DNA from: Anagrus nilaparvatae | Taxonomy: Eukaryota; Arthropoda; Insecta; Hymenoptera; Mymaridae | Length of the DNA: 64,000 nucleotides | Reading direction: 5' to 3' | Assembly: GCA_022575985.1 (NCBI GenBank) | Contig: JAKSXM010000014.1 | Location: 3,286,001-3,350,000 of the forward strand | In this document: in pieces, positions 19,190-30,800 of the stretch | Layout of the letters: each line of letters opens with the position of its first letter | Numbering within the stretch: the first letter of the stretch is position 1 | Notes under the pieces: model-generated | Databases searched by the model: none | Told to the model about the DNA's origin: nothing | The model's input: the letters and a program-made list of their open reading frames with translations, nothing else | Made by a program: the position numbers and the translations under genes

Positions 19190-20065
19190 CACGTGTGAAC
19201 GACCAAAAACGGGGACGCCGGTTCTTCTTCCTTCTTGCTTCGGAGCTCGACCAAGTCAGTCTACTTTTATTTAATACAAAAGAGTTTTGTTATATTTTTA
19301 TTTATGTACTAAGCACACAGTTCATTAATCAATAATCAAAATTAAAATAATTTAAGTTTAAATATAACTAATCAATTGTAAGTGAGTGGCTAATTAGCTC
19401 AATAATACTCAGTTATTTCTTCGATTTTCTATATAATTTTGGTAAAATCAGTGTTTAGTTAATACACGCCATATTAGTGCTAATAAGTAAAATAATTCAC
19501 GTGATCAGGAGTATTTCAAGAGACGAAGCATTTCAGTTATTCATCACAGTTACTCTAAAGTAAAAATTAATTAAAATTTTATAGCTAGCTCGCGTTTATT
19601 ATATTATTACATATTATTTTATTTCGTTATTGTATGTATGTATGTATGAGTGAGAGAGTGAAAATAATTAAAGTGCATAAACTTTGCATTTAAGCGCGGG
19701 CAGAATAGCATATACGAGGTGAGTTAATTTTATTATATTTTAGTAAATTATTTTATATTATTTGCAAATGCCCGTAAATTTAATTATGCTGGCGCTCGAG
19801 CAGACATCAAATATGGCTGCTCTCTCTCGGCTTTTATGCCATGCGGTTTTTTAACTGAATATTATTAATAAATTAAATCGGCCAAATAGTTCTAAGTTTA
19901 TAAATTTTTATATAATCTTTTTATTAATTAATTAAATCAGTTTATATTATTAATCAAATAAGTTTTATCATTGACTTAGCTTACCTCTCCCCTTTTCCTG
20001 TTTATGACAGTACTTTATATAGTAGCAGCAGCAGACAAAATCATAGCAGGTAAGGGAGCCAGAAA
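19190..20065 (+). repeat. Ty3/gypsy LTR plus leader (copy 1), with candidate primer-binding site
   Basis: This block aligns throughout with 45010-45890 in the same orientation: a CGGTTCTTCTTCCTTCTTGC start, AAGCACACAGTT, CACGCCATATT, a GCGCGGGCA block, TGCCATGCGGTTT, CCCCTTTTCCTGTTT and CATAGCAGGTAAGGGAGCC at the end. At about 19789 is TGGCGCTCGAGCAGACATC, shaped like a tRNA primer-binding site, so the LTR proper would end just before it and the rest is leader. The gag relic starts about 800 bases downstream. Exact LTR ends are not resolved. Confidence 0.6.
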
Positions 20066-20885
20066 CTTGATATTGAATAAATAATAAAAAATTAAATAAA
20101 TAATTATTATATACGAATCATTCCCTCTAAAGTATCAAATAATTGAATAGTAAAAGCAATGTTAGCAAACCGGTAAAAATCCTTGTAAATGTAAATTAAC
20201 TTCAAAATTCATATAAAAATCTTATCATTTAATAGTAAAGTATCATTACAAACTGGCATCCCTGTAATTTATGCATAAGCAATAATAGTAAAGTAAATTA
20301 TTTAATATATTAATTAATAAATTTAAATTTATTTCAGTTTTAATAAAATTTAAAAGTTTTATAGTCAAAATTTTTTAGTTTCAAAATTTTTTTTAAAACT
20401 ATTATTGTTACTGTTTAAATTGAACCCTAACCCTTTGGATAGTTATAAGAAAACACAAAATAATAAGCATATAAATTAGGCAAAAATTTAAAAAAATAAG
20501 CTTACAGATTTTAGTACATTAATCCAGAAAATTTTCTAATTTGACCGGTAAAACAGAAAATTATTAGGCAAAAATAAATTTCGCATTTTTTATTTTTGTA
20601 AAATTAAAGTAAACGTGGTGGCATCCTAGACAAGCTAAATTTATATGCTTATTAGCTAAGTCAACAGATTAAATAGTCTAATGAAAATTATAATTTTAGT
20701 TTATTAGTAAAATATTATTTTTAAATAATTTAAATAAAAACAAGTATCATTTAAAATTCAAGAAAAGACAAAAATAAAATTTTTTTTTCTTTAAAATTTT
20801 ATTAACTTATATGGTGATCACACAGGTGAAAAACCATACAAAGGCAAACGTAATAGTTACAAAAGTAAAGTTGAACAATTAAATT

Positions 20886-22491
20886 AAATATTTTATATAT
20901 TCTTAATACGTAAGTACAAATTTACAAAGAGTAAATTACATGACCTGCAAGAAACAATCATGCAAAGAGAGAGGTCTTTACAGAAACTAGAAACAGAAAA
21001 TATGAGGACCCGATACCATGAAATAATGAGTAATAATAGAACAAGAAATAATAGAAGATCGGTAACAATTGCTGGCACAAATCAAGACATAAATAAAGAC
21101 CAACATCAAGCTCACCATTAAACGAGCCTAACCAAAATGATTTATATAAGAACCAGACGGCCTTGCCAAATCAAACACAATTTACCAGCTCATTCTACAG
21201 TAGGCCTAAAGACATAGGCGAAACATCAGAAGATAGAACATAAAATTCTCAGCAGATGGAACAAAAAGTATTCAAAAATTTTTAGAAGAAATAGACAGAA
21301 GAGCCTCGCTACTAAGCGTAACGTCTGAAGAACTGTTATTAGCTCTCCCAGATATAGAAGGCAAAGCGAAAATGGTATTCGGCCATGTGCAGGCTATGGA
21401 ACAACTGGAAAAAATTCAAACGAGACGCAATATGCCATTATGGAGCAGGCAGAGACTACCAACAAAAATTAGAAACAGAATTTATGTCAAGAACTCAAGG
21501 CGAGGACGAAGATGTAAGGACTTACATGTTCAGTTTGCTAGCAATAGCAGAAGAATTTCGTCCACATATCTCTGACGAAAGAAAACTAGACATGCTTTTT
21601 AGAAATATAAAGCCAGAAATTAAGAAATTATTGTTCAGCAAGGAAATCAAGACTATTGACAAGTTTATTCCTGAAGCAATTAGAGTAGAGGAACTCTTAA
21701 AGAGCGGGAATTTACCTCCCCCACCACCAAGAGAAACTTGACTCTTACCAGAAATTTCGTACACACCAGCAAGAAAAGAAAGGTCTAAAAGTGCACTAAA
21801 TTATATTAGTGCAATATCTGCTACAGGTGTTAAAGAAATAGTAAACGCAAAACTAGCAGCACTTATACAAGATACAAAATTTAGCATGCGAGAACTAAGA
21901 ATAGTAAAAGACTCTTACGGAGCCAACAAATCAGGCTCAGAGGACTTTGATGAAGAGCCACGAAAGGCTGAGAAGAAGCCATACCAGAAACCACAACAAA
22001 ATTACTCAAGTCAAAACCAAAGAAGTAATAATTATCAAAGTCCAAGAAATAATCAACAAAATTACAACCAACAACAGCAAAAAAATTATGGCAACCAAAA
22101 CAACAATTATAATCAGAGATCGTACAATCAGCCAAACAGAAACTATAACAGTCAAAATAATCAAAAATATCAAAATTATCAAAATACACAGATTTACAGT
22201 AATCAAACACAGCAAAATCAGAAGCAAAATACTGGTACAAGAGCAACTAATAGAACACAAATTAAGCAAGAAAACCCAAGTATAGGACAGACAAATCAAG
22301 CTACCTGTCCAAACCAGCAACAAGCAATTGGGCAAGAAGAAAGGGTACTAAAATGCCCAACCTGCGGTGAAATAGGCCACCGTAGAAACGACTACCCAAA
22401 ACCACTCGTTTTTAAATGCTATATATGTGGGTCATCAGATCATCTTAAATATCATTGCCCACAAAATTTAAACAGGCGGAGGGACGACTAA
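20886..22491 (+). pseudogene. Ty3/gypsy gag relic with two zinc knuckles
   Basis: Gag sequence is readable in pieces: a coiled-coil-like N-terminal segment (20931-21120, closed by TAA), a capsid-like segment from about 21257, a frameshift between 21370 and 21385, then one frame from 21385 to 22491 broken by TGA at 21739-21741. The capsid part has the W-N-N-W...H-Y-G-A-G-R-D-Y-Q-Q-K-L motif typical of insect gypsy Gag. A long Asn/Gln/Tyr-rich linker follows. At the end are CPTCGEIGHRRNDY (its last Cys replaced by Tyr) and an intact CX2CX4HX4C knuckle, CYICGSSDHLKYHC. Gag would form the particle and bind RNA; this copy cannot make a full protein. Confidence 0.8.
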
Positions 22492-22680
22492 AGGGCCAAC
22501 GGCCTCCCTGCCAGAAAAAGAAAAGAGCCAAGAGATACAAAGAAAAGACAGAAGAGCTAATCAAAATCAACAGAACTAAATGCTCAGAAAAATTCCATCC
22601 AGAATGCAGTGCCACAATTTTAACAGCCTCTCCAAGATGGTGGCTAAACGTAGAAATAAAAAATAAGAAAACACACTCTT

Positions 22681-23150
22681 CTTGACTATGGATCAGCCAG
22701 AACTATAATGGGATCAGTAGCTCTCGACCTCGCAGAAAAACAAGGTCTTAAGCTTAAAAACTACATAGGTGGAGGTGTACGAGTCGCGAACGGACATTTC
22801 TTGCCTGTATTTAATGCGGTAGACTTTAATTTCAAGTTAGGTACAGCTCAACATCAAATTGAAGTATTAATCATGCCAAATCTGACCACCGATTGCATTT
22901 TAGGCGCAGACTTTAGCGGATATTCGCTATCACGTCTTCCCAGATGCTCTTTCAAGAGCCCACGAAGATTTAGTAATGGTATCTACTGTAGAAATTTCAG
23001 GAAAAGTAGAGGACGATTGTTATCTCCAGCGAGTCAAAGACGTACAGACAAATCCAGAAAAATTCAAAGACTATAAATTAGTAAACGGTCTACCATATTA
23101 TTATAGACCAGACCCACACACAGCAGTTATAAGAGAAGAAAACACTGACT
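22681..23150 (+). pseudogene. Retropepsin fused by deletion to the tail of RNase H
   Basis: The frame from 22681 encodes an aspartic-protease domain: active-site LDYGSA (family D-S/T-G; the Ser/Thr is Tyr here) through to DCILGADF near 22925. Immediately after, in another frame, comes H-V-F-P-D-A-L-S-R, the motif that marks the end of RNase H in gypsy Pol, followed by the linker to integrase (to about 23150, stop TGA). Reverse transcriptase and nearly all of RNase H are therefore missing in one deletion with its junction around 22920-22945. The protease active-site change and the deletion both make the copy non-functional. Confidence 0.75.
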
Positions 23151-23169
23151 GAAAATTAGATTCGTAGTC

Positions 23170-24085
23170 CCAAAAGAAAATCGTAAAAAAATGCCACGAA
23201 GAACAAGGTGGTCATTTAGGTATAAAAAAATCATATTACAGGGCTTTTGAGCTATATTACTGGCCAGGAATGAACAGAGATATGGCAAAGTATGTTAATA
23301 GTAATATTTGAGGATTTATTCACAAAGTATGCGGAGGTCATACCAACTAGGAAAAAAGATTGCCAGACAATAGTAAAAAACTTTAAGCAATACGTGATTT
23401 ATAGGCATGGCACTCCAGAACAGTTAATTTCTGATAATGGAACAGAATACAAAAATAAAGAAATGTCCAGCCTGCTAGAAAAACATGACATTGAACATGC
23501 GCTAGTACCTCCACAAAATTACCCAGTTGCGAGGCTCAACCGGACTCTTAAATCTATGATCCGAGCATACATAACAACAGACCACAGAACTTGGGACTCA
23601 GAACTTATGGAAAAAGTCTTTAATTACAATACATTAGTCCATGAAACAATAGGTTATTCACCTTTCTATCTCTGTTACGGCCGCAACCCATCAATATCGC
23701 CTACATTAAAAAGGTATGAAAAGCATAAAGCAGCTAAAAATTGGGCCGATCAAAACGAAGAAATGAAACATATAAGGCAGATAGCAATGGATAACCAGAA
23801 AGAATCTACTAAACGTCAAGCTAAGAACTATGATCTCGGAAGATCCTCACACAATTTCAAGGTTAGAAATAAAGTATGGATTAATAATTTAGTATTATCA
23901 GATAAATCAGGAAATATTGCAGGTGGCTTAGCTCCGAAAAATAGAGGCGAATTTATTATCACAAAACAAGTAACAGAAAACCTCTTCGAAGTCTCAGATA
24001 AAGATTGAAAAATAATAGAAGACACTTATCACGTAAAAGACCTAAAACATGTAAAAGGAAAATTCAACATCTCTATAAAAGAACC
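23170..24085 (+). pseudogene. Ty3/gypsy integrase relic with internal deletion
   Basis: The zinc-binding part (two His, in a G-G-H-L-G-I-K-K segment, then Y-Y-W-P-G-M) is readable at 23190-23290, but the Cys pair and the first catalytic Asp are gone. The sequence jumps into the catalytic core at DLFTKYAEV (23292 frame). The second Asp is present in SDNGTEYKN. The third acidic residue, normally Glu in N-P-V-E-R-x-N-R-T, is Ala (Y-P-V-A-R-L-N-R-T). The GPF/GEFI-type C-terminal region follows to 24005, where TGA ends the frame. Integrase inserts the cDNA; this one has lost at least two catalytic residues. Confidence 0.8.
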
Positions 24086-24086
24086 T

Positions 24087-24500
24087 GTGATGGCAAAAGA
24101 AGAACCATCAGGTCAAACACAAGAATTAACTAAAATGGCACCGCCAAAGAATACTTTACAAGAACGCAGACCCGGGAGACCACGAAACTTAAAAAAAGGA
24201 AAAGTCAGAAAAACAGCTTTAGCTCCAAAACAACCTGGAAACCAAGAAAACTTTGATAATGCCACAAAAATTACAGACCAGAATAAAAATGAATAAAAAC
24301 CATTTCATACATACCAGATAAGAAGCAAAACATCAAAAGAGGTCAACAAGAGATCCGAAGATACAAGAAAAGTGTCCGACAAGAGGCCTGAAGACAAGAT
24401 AGAAGAAACAACAAAAAGGCCGCGCGGCAGACCGTGTAAGCATCCGATGGAGGTAGGGGGTAAGCCTCGTACAACCAGCTTCGTAAATAGCGCTTTATAG
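24087..24500 (+). pseudogene. Pol C-terminal tail with two AT hooks
   Basis: A Lys/Arg/Pro-rich frame follows the integrase, with one TAA at 24294-24296 and continuing in frame to TAG near 24498-24500. Two AT-hook cores are visible: RRPGRPRN and, past the stop, KRPRGRPCK. AT hooks bind the minor groove of AT-rich DNA; in this position, just after integrase, they could direct insertion into AT-rich chromatin (inference). No known enzymatic domain. Likely the C-terminus of the same polyprotein. Confidence 0.55.
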
Positions 24501-24514
24501 GGTCGGAATTTATC

Positions 24515-24889
24515 GCACGCGTCTTTAGAAATTGTGACTAAAATCGTAATCTCTGAGCTTCGCTCAGTCTATTCCCTCGAAATAATGTCGAGTTTGTAAC
24601 CACGATAACTCTTTAACGACATTGCCAATTGACTTCAAAATTTCACAGATGACTTCAATTGAGACAAAGAGGATCTGATTAAATTTGTGGCTCATTGGGT
24701 ATGCACGTTTCGGAATAATACCGAAAAGACTGAATGCTAATCAAAAAATTACATTTTTAAAAATTTTTCTAAACGATAACTCTTAAACAATATTGCCGAT
24801 TGACTTCAAAATTTCACAGATGATCTCAAATGAGACAAAGACAAACTGGTTAAATTTCTAACCCATTTGGTACACACGATAAAAAATAA
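24515..24889. other. Post-element spacer with a GAGCTTCGCTC hairpin
   Basis: GAGCTTCGCTC near 24558 is a short palindrome of the kind seen near Helitron 3' ends (compare 43815-43856), but no CTAG terminus follows. Two related blocks (24600-24700 and 24770-24880) share CGATAACTCTT-AA and GATTGACTTCAAAATTTCAC, a degenerate direct repeat about 170 bp apart. No gene. Confidence 0.45.
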
Positions 24890-25062
24890 TAGAGAAAAAA
24901 CTAACTCCACATAAAAAATAGCATTTTTTTAAATTTTATATGGAAAATTTCGATGTTTACGAAAAAAAAAAAAATTTTCACATTATCTAGGGATATTCAA
25001 GAAAATTTAAAAACATTTAAAAAAAAAAATATCGATTATATCACTTGCTGAATAAATAAATA
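24890..25062 (+). repeat. Dispersed ~173-bp repeat, copy A
   Basis: Starts AACTCCACATAAAAAATAGC and ends CTGAATAAATAAATAT. Two further copies stand in tandem at 35583-35928. Identity appears about 95%. No coding content. Confidence 0.8.
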
Positions 25063-25071
25063 TCTTATATA

Positions 25072-25905
25072 TGTTACCGTTAGAGTCCGCTCTCCCGATA
25101 AAGTTAACATTAACCAGTTAAAGTTAACTTTAGCGAAGCGTTTTCGTTAAAGTCCATGAAGACGATTAAAATGAATAAAAATATAACATTTGCGGCATCA
25201 TGTTCGTTAAAGTTAACTTTAACCAATCCTTGTTAGTTAAAGTCCATGAAAGCGGTTTCATATAAGAGTTCGAGTTTGTATTATATTTTATATACGACTC
25301 TCGCTATAAGGTACTCTCAGGGCTTAGGTTAGGCTCATAAAGATATTGTGAAACATCTCTATGGTTAGGCTACTCTTTTAAAAATGCATTTCTTAGGATC
25401 AGTAACCAATCCTAGTTATAAGACACCCCAAGGGTTAGGTTAGGCTATTTTTTTTAAAGGAATTGTCACAGTATTGTTTACAAATTTGCGCATGGGTTCT
25501 TAAGTTCACCTTGCCCTAATTCTAGGGAATGCCTTACTGCGTGAAAATGCCTTTAAAAAAAAAATAGCCTAACCTAACCCTAGGAGCGTGTTATAACTAG
25601 GATTGATTACTGGTCCCAAGAAATGCATTTTTAAAAAAGTAGCCTAACCTAAATCCTTGGATGCCTTATAGCCAGAGTCGTATATAAATATTATAATACA
25701 AATTTTTTTTAGTATGCTAAACCGCTTTCATGGACTTTAACTGACAAGGATTGGTTAAAGTTAACTTTATCGTATACACACCCGTTAATGTTGTATTTTT
25801 ATTCATTTTAATCGTCTTCGTGGACTTTAACGAAAACGCTTCGCTAAAGTTAACTTTAACTGGTTAATGTTAACATTATCGGGAGAGCGGACTTTATCGG
25901 TAACA
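25072..25905. mobile_element. Palindromic foldback element with TGTTACCG ends
   Basis: It starts TGTTACCG and ends CGGTAACA. Arms of roughly 350-400 bases pair along most of the length, including CTCTCCCGATAA, repeated GTTAAAGTTAACTTTA boxes and CATGAA-CGGTTT segments. Flanks are TATATA on both sides (25066-25071 and 25906-25911), a plausible TATATA or TA target duplication. No ORF. The end sequence matches that of the integrase-bearing element at 46343-47435, so the two may share a mobilising enzyme. Confidence 0.8.
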
Positions 25906-25911
25906 TATATA

Positions 25912-26530
25912 TTAAAATGAAATAATTAAAAAAATTGACTATTTTTTATTTTATTGGACACGCATGTATGAAGAATTGTACGGACGAAAATACATGAAAG
26001 TGGTTTTAAAGTAATCTTTAAAGAAATATCTCCAGACTTTTTTTAATTTTTAAAAAATATTTAAATGATTTCGAGAAATCAATATCAGAAGTTAGTGGTC
26101 GAAAACGCAAAATAATTTCATTTTTTTTTACTAAAACTGATTTTTCTCAGGATCTAAGAGGCTTTTTGAGGTTTAGTGCAAATTATTCCTTGGAAAAAAT
26201 GCTATCGATTTAAAGTTTTTTTTTTTTTTTTTTTATTTGAGCTCACGATTTACAACTGTTTGAAGCTAAGAACTTCAAAATTAAAAAAATCAAAAAGTGG
26301 ACATTTTCATCACTTCAGATCTCGGAATGGATTGTATCAAAATGTAAAAACCAAGTTTCTTTGTATTTATTAAACACTTTTCTAATGCCACTTTTTTTTT
26401 TTTTTTAATTTCATTCATTCATTAAACAGAAATAACAAAAAAACGACTTAGAGTCTAATTTTTTGAATTTTTTATTTTTTCATATTTAGGACAGCTCATA
26501 TCCATTTTTTATATGATTTTATATATTTAA
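25912..26530. other. AT-rich spacer
   Basis: No supported gene. Contains long T-runs (26216-26235 and 26391-26406). A TATATATTAAAATGAAATAA string at its left edge recurs at 51946, at the start of the tandem repeat there. Confidence 0.5.
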
Positions 26531-26771
26531 ATTTGAGGAGAGGCAGAGGGCGCGTCGGAGAGATATAACGCGTGAAATAAAAAGTGAAGAAAAATTATTG
26601 TTTTTTTAATTAAAATAAAATTTAATAATTATAAAAATAATTAATTTGAGTAGTTAAGTACCAGATGAAGCAGTGGAAATAAAGTTTAAGTGCAGGGCTC
26701 ATTATTAGTTTTTTTAAAAAAGTATAAAAAAGTGAGTTAGAGAAAAGTAAGGTTAAGAGTGGAGTAGTAGA

Positions 26772-27857
26772 ATGAGCGGGAATGACAATAATAACAAAGA
26801 CGAGTCAGGCGAGGAGGTAGTGAATGAGGGGTTTGAGACAGAATTAGAAGATGATATAGAAGAAAGTAAGCAAAAAAAGGGTAGAGGAAGACCACCAAAA
26901 GTTGATAGAAGTCAAACAAAAATAAAAGATGCGTTTAAAACTCAACCAAAACTTAAGCGAACCCCAGTTAAAATTACAGGGGGGATTAATAAAAAAAAAG
27001 AAGAAAATACTGATAAAAGAGAAAATGAGTTAGAGAAAAGTGGTATTGATTTAGACTATATAAAAAGAATGGAAAAGGAGTTTAAGAGAGTTGTAAAAGA
27101 ATTAAGTGAGAGATTGGAGAGCAGTGAAAGGAAAGTGGACGATTTAGAAAAAAAGTGTGTTGGGCTAAGCGAAGAACTTGAAAAAACGAATAAAGAGCTG
27201 GAAAGTTTTAAGGTAGTGGAAAAAAAGAAACAAGAAGATTGGGTAAATAATAATGAAGGAATAAAAGAAATAGCATCAGTGCAAGAGAATGAAACTGGTG
27301 ATGCTAACAAGGAGAGGGAGAAACCTGATGCTATGAATAAATATGAATGGATTTGGGAAAAACGAGAAAGGGCGATCAGAAAAAGGAATATAAAGATTTC
27401 AGGAGTAGATATTGCAGGAGGCGGAGTAGATATTGCCGAAATAAAAAGGCTTTTAGAAAGAAAACTAAAAATGGGAGTTAATTTTACGGAGGAAGTAATA
27501 TACCCCAAGGAAGGTGGAGTAATCATGAAAGTTGGGAATATGAAACAAAAGTTAGAAATATTTCGAAGAAAAAGTAGCTTAAGAGGGTTGCAAGTATGGC
27601 TGGAAGATGATTTAACACCGAGAGGGTTGGAAGTACAAAACTGGATATGTAGTGTAGCAGAAAAAGAAATTGAGAAAAAAAATGATGTGAGAGTTGGCTA
27701 CCAAAAAATTACGATTAACAACAAAGTACTAGTATGGGATGAACTATTAGGAGATTTTAAGCCAGCAGAAGGAAGGGAGCAGAATGCAGAAAGGGAAAGA
27801 AGAGAAGACCTACATGGGTTTCGTGGGTTTCGTGGAAGCAGAAGATGCAGTTTTTAA
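26772..27857 (+). CDS. LINE ORF1 nucleic-acid-binding protein
   Basis: Intact 361-residue ORF. Residues 1-40 are acidic, followed by an AT-hook-like GRGRPPK (about residues 37-43) and a basic linker. Residues ~95-155 form a Glu/Lys heptad-rich coiled coil. The C-terminal ~170 residues carry an R-x-R-N-I-K-I-S-G motif and a strand/helix pattern like the RRM-type domain of L1-class ORF1 proteins. Such proteins trimerise and coat the element RNA. No CCHC knuckle is present. ORF2 overlaps its last 74 bases in another frame, suggesting reinitiation or frameshifting for ORF2 translation. Confidence 0.8.
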   Translation: MSGNDNNNKDESGEEVVNEGFETELEDDIEESKQKKGRGRPPKVDRSQTKIKDAFKTQPKLKRTPVKITGGINKKKEENTDKRENELEKSGIDLDYIKRMEKEFKRVVKELSERLESSERKVDDLEKKCVGLSEELEKTNKELESFKVVEKKKQEDWVNNNEGIKEIASVQENETGDANKEREKPDAMNKYEWIWEKRERAIRKRNIKISGVDIAGGGVDIAEIKRLLERKLKMGVNFTEEVIYPKEGGVIMKVGNMKQKLEIFRRKSSLRGLQVWLEDDLTPRGLEVQNWICSVAEKEIEKKNDVRVGYQKITINNKVLVWDELLGDFKPAEGREQNAERERREDLHGFRGFRGSRRCSF

Positions 27858-30800
27858 CGAGCAAAAAGAAGAAGTGTATAAAGACGTAAGTAAGGGGAAG
27901 TTAAAGACAGTAGTGTGGAACATAGCAGGGGTTAGAAAAATATTTGAAACATGGGAATTTCTAAAAAAATTTGATATTATAATTTTGATTGAAACATGGC
28001 TAGAAGGAAAAAATGAAAAAGACTTTATAAGAAAATTAAGTAAGGACTATTTTTGGAAAACAAAAATAGCAGTTAGAGAAAATAAAAAAGGGAGGGCAAA
28101 GGGTGGACTGCTTGTAGGTATAAAAAAGAGCTTAGGGGTAGATATAGAAATGGATGAGTGGGAGTATGGTTTAATTATAAAAAATGTAAAAAGTGTGTAT
28201 AATGAAAGAGTGAATTTTATTGCTGTATATAATAATGTAAAAATAAAAGAGTTTTTATTTAGATTAAGTAAATTAATTGATAGGGAAGATATGCGAGGCG
28301 TAGATATTATAATAACTGGGGACCTTAATGCAAGAATAGGGGAAGTTAATGAAAATGGGGAAGCAATAAATAGAAAAAGCAGGGATAAATTGTGTAATTG
28401 GGAGGGGGAAAAATTATTAGATTTTTGCCAAAAAAATGCCTTTGAAATAAGAAATGGTAGAATAGAAGGGGACTGGGAGGGAAAGTTAACATGTATATCG
28501 GAATCGGGGGGATCAGTCCGGGATTTGGATTTGGTTATAGAGAATAATAACCTAGACAATAGATGTATACCGGAAACGGGGGGATCAGTCCTGGATTTGG
28601 TTATAGAGAATAATAACCTAGTCAATAGATTAGAGGTCATTACAAGGGTGGAATCAGACCATATGCCTGTGGCTTTTGAAATAGACAAATATATGCGGGC
28701 TGACCATGGAGGACTCCAAAGTAGAAAAGTTCTCAAAGCGGAATTTTTAAAATTTGATAAAGATAAGACAAATTCATACATGAAAGAAATGGAAGCTACG
28801 TGGTTAAATGAAAATGAACAACACGCAACTTTAGAAATTGAAAAAAGATGGCACTGGTTCATAAATTCCATTTGGGAAGTAGCCAGGGCATTAGGTATGG
28901 TTAAAAAAAAGAGGAGGTGGAGAAATAAAATTCTACCAAACACCGGAAGTTAGAAGTAAAAAGAAAGAGGTTTGGAAATGTTTAAAAGACTATTTAAAGA
29001 GCGACAGAGAGCAAAGTTATAAAGTTAAATGGGTTGCAGCAAAAAGGGGACTTAGAAAATTTAAAAAAGAAGCAGCAAAAGCAAAAAGGGAGCTATTATG
29101 GCAAACGGTCAACAAAAGTAAAAACATGGAACATTTTTGGAAAGAAGCTAATAAATATAGAAAAAAGAGGCAGGGGGGCAGTGGAGGAATAAAAGCAGAT
29201 ACTTTTGTTGATCATTTTAGCAAACTACTAGGGGGAGGGAATTTTGAAACCACCGAGGGAAATGTTAATGAACAGGAAATTGAGGAAGAGGGGGAGAGGG
29301 AGGCCGACCTAAGTAGGGAGGAACAGGAGAGTTTAGATATTCTAAACAGTGATTTAAGACCAGCAGAAATATTTAAGGAAATAAAGAGATTGAAGAATGG
29401 GAAGGCAGCAGGTGAAGACGGTATAACATCAGAGTTTCTAAAAAACCTACCAGAGTGTTGGGAAAATGAGTTGGTCAAATTAATACAGGACATGTGGAGA
29501 GATGGCGTGATGCTAGAAAAATGGCGTATTGCAAGAATATACCCAATATTCAAGGGAGGGGAGGAAAATGTCACGGGTAACTATAGAGGTATTTCCCTAT
29601 TGGATATAGGATACAAAATCCTGGCTAGTATAATGAGTAGAAGACTCGCTCACTGGACAACTGAAAAAGGGAAAATAAAAGAAAGTCAGGCAGGATTTAG
29701 AGGAGAAAGAGGAACTAGGGACCACATATTTGTTTTGAACAGCATTATAGGTAATAAGCTCAAAAGGGAAAAAGGGAGGCTGTATGCGGTCTTTGTTGAC
29801 TTTAAAACTGCATTTGATACGGTTGATAGAGAAATAATGATAAAAAAATTAGGGGCCCTAGGAGTTAAAGGTAGATTTCTAAGTTGGATAAGTCGAATCT
29901 ACAAAGAAACTTGGTGTGAGGTTATTACTGAGGAAGGGGTTTCCAAACCCTTTAAAACCGGAGTAGGAGTAAGGCAGGGCTGTCCATTAAGTCCGACATT
30001 GTTTAATCTTTTCATCGAAGATATCGATGAAGTTTGGGAAAAAAGGAATATTGGTGGAACAGTGATAGGGGGGAAAAAGATTTTCTGTATGAAATTTGCC
30101 GACGATCTCGTGTTACTAGCAGATGATAAGGAAGGGTTGCAGGAAATGCTAAATGGGCTTGAAAGGTACTGTGAGAGAAATAAACTGACCGTAAACACCA
30201 AGAAAACAAAAATAATGGTGTTCAGAAGGGGAGGGAAAATAAGAAGAGAAGAGAAGTGGACATATAAGAGTGATGAAATTGAGATAGTACCTCAATTTAA
30301 ATACCTTGGTTTTTCTTTCTCTGTGACCGGAACATACGAAAAGCATCTAACTGGAGTAGTAGGGAAAGCAAGAAAAGCGATAAATATGGGATGGGGACTC
30401 ATGAGAAGATTAGGATTGCAGAAATTGAGCAAAAGAATGTATCTCTTGGAGACCTTGGCTAGGGCAGAGTGTTTATATGGAGTTGAGATATGGGGTCTAA
30501 CGAGAAGGGAATTAATCGAAAAAATGCAGGGGAGATATGTTAAGATGGTTATGGGAATTAATTGCAATACTCCAGATTATATATGGAAGCTCGAAGCTGG
30601 TATTAGAAGTATAGCACTCTATACAAGAGAAAGAGCAATTGCCTATATAGCTAGTGTATTGGATATGGAAGAAAACAGATGGCCAAAAATCTGCCTAAGA
30701 GAAGAGATCAGGGCATTGAAAAATGGGGAACCTTCTAGGTGGGGAACTGAATTAAAGAGTGTATGGGAAGAAGCGGGGAAGGGGGAAGTACAGCAGTTGC

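Noticed and set aside
20818..20860. Zinc-finger linker-like H-T-G-E-K-P-Y
   Set aside because: Only nine residues match, the following Cys is missing and no finger lies on either side; likely chance.
25320..25690. TTAGG telomere-type repeats
   Set aside because: Only one or two TTAGG units occur at each of a few spots within the inverted arms of a foldback element; not an array.
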